A DNA stretch of 64,000 nt from Bursaphelenchus xylophilus. Its lineage: Eukaryota; Nematoda; Chromadorea; Rhabditida; Aphelenchoididae. The stretch is from the NCBI GenBank assembly GCA_904066235.2, contig CAJFCV020000006.1:9238001-9302000 (forward strand), given 5' to 3'. This document shows, piece after piece, positions 60,784 through 64,000 of the stretch (positions are counted from its first letter, which is position 1; every line of letters begins with the position of its first letter). Under the pieces are notes generated by a model. That model was not told the DNA's origin. It worked only from the letters and a program-made list of their open reading frames with translations, and searched no databases. The translations under genes and the position numbers were made by a program.

Positions 60784-61598
60784 TTATATTGTAATATTTA
60801 TTAATATATTTACAAAAAACAAATAAAAAATAAAATGATATAAGCGTGAAGGAATAAAATTACACCGGCCGTTGAGAAGCAAAACTGGAGAAACGCTTTT
60901 CATGATCTATTCTGTTGAAGATTTTGATCTCGGAGGGAATAAGCCTTTTTATCATGAACTTGTTGACTTTATATTACTCTAGGAACATAGTTTATACCTT
61001 CTCGGTCGCTTGAAATGTTGCAGCGAAGACATCCAGGAAGTATTCCTACTGTTTCTCACCTACCCTCGGATTTCCTAATTTGCCAACTCCATGTATTATA
61101 ATACTATAAATTCCAAAAAATTTCAAGATAACAGGCTTACAAGATCATAACTGTTGTTCTATGCTCTAATAAATCGTGCAACTAACTTTTATGTTTCAGG
61201 CTTTTTTTGTTGACTTCCGGGTTGTCGTTTTTACACTGTAATCAACAAATTTAAATATGCTTCCACCTTGTAATTATACATACAAACTGGCATGTCATAA
61301 CCTTTTTGTCAAAAGCTTCACATCTCTTCACCATTTTCACTCAACTATTCGATCGTGCAAGACTACAGTTTTTCTCGGGTCCGCCCCTTTTTTCTGGGGC
61401 GGAGCCTGCACCTCTGGGGACGGTTTTTAAAGAACTTTTAACCTTTTACGCTTTTTTTGAGCTTTTAATCTTTACCGCTTTCTTATTGTTCTACTTTGTT
61501 TCTCAGCGGCGGCTTAAGCTTTATTTTTTTTCTGGAAACGCACGTAAAAAGTTTTATATTTTACATATTATACATCTATTCCTTGAAGACTTCAAACA
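60784..61598. other. intergenic spacer between the tandem receptors
   Basis: 815 bp with no gene seen. It should contain the 3' end of copy 1 and the promoter of copy 2. The last ~15 bp before each ATG are almost identical (TTGAAGACTTCAAA). Confidence 0.55.
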
Positions 61599-63492
61599 AT
61601 GCCAAAAATCAAGTCCACAACAACTCCCAACGTCCTCGACCTAGCTGAGGTCGCTACAACGACTGTAAACAGTGCGCTAAACTCAACGACAAAGGATATG
61701 TGGGGATTCCCATATGACAGGCCGCTCTCCAATCCGTATGCGCAATATGTAAGTTGTAAACGCATATTAAACTCTCTTATTACAAAAAATGGAGCCTCCA
61801 AAATCTTTTGTAAGAATCTCTCTGTGGTAGCTTGATCTTTTTAAATAGTTTAAATTTGACAATCATGAACCATAGTAAATGTATATTGTTCGATATGGGC
61901 TAATTGTAAGAGTAACTTACCATTGAGAAAATTCTCTCTACTTGCCTACCAACAGTTTTGCAGGCCCTGTAATTGTACTACATCTTATTACAAACCCTTC
62001 CGTTGTAGGTAAATTTTGATGACATCCCATTTTCAGCTCTACGATACCTATTATGGGAAGGGCGTCCAGTTTGAAATCATTCTGCCTCCCATTTTGTACA
62101 TTATCCTCATGTTCCTCAGTTACTTTGGCAATGGGATGATAGTGCTTTCAACCATCAAGAACAAAAATCTCCATGGCTCCTACAACATTCTGATGTGCAT
62201 GGGTTGCATTGGCGACATGATGCACCAAAGTTGTCATTGGGTTTACTCCGTAAACATGTTCTCGGGCAACAATTTCATACCATATAACTTGTGTTTCTAC
62301 ACTCAAGCCTTCTTCCAAACTGGGATTAGTTTGAGCGTGGTGATGACGTTTTTTGTCGGAATCGACCGGTTGATCAGTGTTACTATGCCCACCACTTATA
62401 GGCAGCTCAATTATTGGCTTTACATCGGGTCAATGTTTTTGATAACGGCCGCTTTTTCGCTTTACATTCTGTATTTGGGCTGGACTCATGTTTATACGGA
62501 GTACGGAGGAGAGTAAGTTGCTTTAATTTTACGTGGCAAATACTCGGAGTTTTTTGCAAAAATTTTCGAGGATACACGGCCATAAACTCTTTTTCTTTCG
62601 GATCACGCTAAAATCAGCTCGTTTGGCCCTCTCTCCTCATTTGTGTGCCCTCTCGAAAAAGGCCACTGCGTATCTCGGCTGCTGCTGGAAAGTGTGAGAA
62701 CTTCCACATCTTGATATATCGTCGAGCCAGATACGGCTATTTACGTAATGTGTCTAGGCTCTTTGTCGCTTGGCAAAAACCCCATTTTGCGTAGCGCATC
62801 CGCGAATGTGTCAAGTTCAAACTCTTCTACGGTAAATCCTTCGTTTAGACCCGTCATGTGCGTAATCATCGACTCCATGGGCGGGGAAGCGGCCAACACC
62901 TGGTTCGTGGTGTGCGTTATAATCAACGCACTTGACGTTTTAATCTATGGCGCTGTTTGGGCTACATTGAAGTTCAAGACCGGCGCTTCCGAGTCCATGA
63001 AGAAAGTGTTCAAGTCACTCCTGGTGATCATGTGTTTCGTATTCTTTGGCTGGATGCTGAATGCGTTTGTTCGATCGATACTGTTGGTCTACTTTAACAT
63101 CCCGATTGAGGAATTTTTCTACTATGCGTCGTATTTTGGGCTGTGCGCAAACATTGCGAGCACTTCCAATTTTGCCGTCTTGTATATTTTCAGGTTAGTT
63201 TTTTTTTTGCTTTTTAGAAGATTGCAACTTTCTAGGCCTCTTGCAACACGCGAGATAAAGTTTTCAGAAATTCATATTATGTAAAAACAAAACGCATATT
63301 AATAGCTTTCCAGAACAAAACTTTTCAGTTTCCAACACTTTCCTAACTAAGTTTATTTGCAGTTCCGAATACCGTGCCACATTCCAACGTCTGCTGGGCC
63401 CAATTTTCCCATGCATGAAGCCGAAGCAGGACGAAAAACTCTTCTTCAACACGCCTTCTACGATTACTGTGTCAGCAGCGCCCATCAAATAA
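61599..63492 (+). CDS. Srsx-family chemoreceptor GPCR, copy 2 (tandem duplicate)
   Basis: Exons 61599-61748, 62037-62512, 62849-63193 and 63363-63492 have exactly the same four lengths (150, 476, 345, 130 nt) as copy 1, giving 366 aa. The seven-helix architecture and motifs are the same, including GVQFEIILPPILYIIL, SGNNFIPYNL and a DRLISVTMPTTYR loop. Differences cluster after TM3 (IGVALP to ISVTMP, DLSLAW to ILYLGW) and at the C-terminal end, which may alter ligand or G-protein preference. Exons are far more alike than introns. Intron 2 has been lengthened by a dispersed-repeat fragment (62555-62740). A poly(A) signal AATAAA lies at 63600. Confidence 0.93.
62555..62740 (+). repeat. dispersed-repeat fragment in Srsx copy 2 intron
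   Basis: Carries the family blocks GGCCCTCTCTCCTCATTTGTGTGCCCTCTCG, GCGTATCTCGGCTGCTGCTGGAAAGTGTGAG in order. It is absent from the equivalent, 51-nt intron of copy 1, so it arrived after duplication or was lost from copy 1. Confidence 0.6.
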
Positions 63493-63764
63493 TTATATCT
63501 TTATTTTTTACCAGAAGCAAGTGTAATACGCGTACAAATATGTATATGTATGTAATATGTACATATTACCGCAGAATGTAAAAGTAACTAAAATACGACA
63601 ATAAAAAGAATAAAAGTAAATGAAAAAGTGAATAAAAAGAGTATAGAACGGTGCGAGTAGAACTTTTTTTTAGTGAAAAAATGAACTTAGATCATCGCCA
63701 AATCTTCAGATTTTTTTTGCTTCTTCACCTACAAAGATGACTGATTTTCTCAAGCCTTACATTG

Positions 63765-63925
63765 TGCAAAAAGAGGAAAATCCGATGCACAGTGCAAGCT
63801 TCAAAAAAGCGGTTTGCACGGTGCAAAGTCCTGGCGCCAAAGCAGCGACGTATTTGACACTTGTTTAAGTCGCAGCGATATTTCCATTCACAGTGCGAAA
63901 GCCAAAAAACCGGTGAAATGCACGG
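63765..63925. repeat. second TGCACNGTGCA motif cluster
   Basis: Contains TTGTGCAAAAAGAGG, TGCACAGTGCAAGC, TTTGCACGGTGCAAAG, TTCACAGTGCGAAAG and TGCACGG. These are the same words as the cluster at 45621-46003, 18 kb away. It may continue beyond the window. Confidence 0.6.
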
Positions 63926-64000
63926 TTACTTTGTCCTCTTATTGTTATAACAGTCCAATATGTACTTTGCATCTCTCGTCCTAGACGTTTTCACGCTTTG

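Overview
This window looks like nuclear DNA from a nematode. Coding exons are fairly GC-rich and sit in AT-rich DNA. Many introns are only 37-55 nt long with TTTTCAG-type acceptors. Two genes belong to the nematode-specific Srsx chemoreceptor family, and one pair is spaced like a trans-spliced operon. The species cannot be named from sequence alone. All gene models were assembled by hand from splice sites with matching phases.

Layout. (1) 650-1916, minus: a two-exon secreted, defensin-like cysteine-rich peptide gene. (2) 7427-32763, plus: a 15-exon PAS-domain kinase (PASK) whose introns carry a TIR transposon flanked by a duplicated exon end, a foldback element with 639-bp arms, a short Ty3/Gypsy-like element with apparently identical LTRs, and palindromic MITEs. 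(3) 36000-39775, plus: the CCR4 deadenylase. (4) 40236-42376, minus: translation factor eIF3d, convergent with CCR4. (5) 42700-44304, plus: RPAP2/Rtr1 CTD phosphatase, divergent from eIF3d, with a tRNA-Thr(AGT) in an intron. It is followed 154 nt later by a small two-pass membrane protein, probably in the same operon. (6) 44832-50214: no gene seen, only repeats. (7) 50215-58341, plus: a Cys-loop channel in which the anion-selectivity PAR motif is replaced by ETE, as in the excitatory GABA receptor EXP-1. One intron holds nested transposons, and within them a second secreted cysteine-rich peptide gene. (8) 59345-63492, plus: two tandem Srsx chemoreceptor genes.

The housekeeping genes cover mRNA metabolism: deadenylation (CCR4), translation initiation (eIF3d) and Pol II CTD dephosphorylation (RPAP2). 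The right third is neuronal and sensory. The least expected features are the two spliced cysteine-rich secreted peptide genes, one of them inside a terminal-inverted-repeat element, the PASK gene, and the density of palindromic DNA inside introns. Identity percentages, homologue searches and transcript support could not be computed here.
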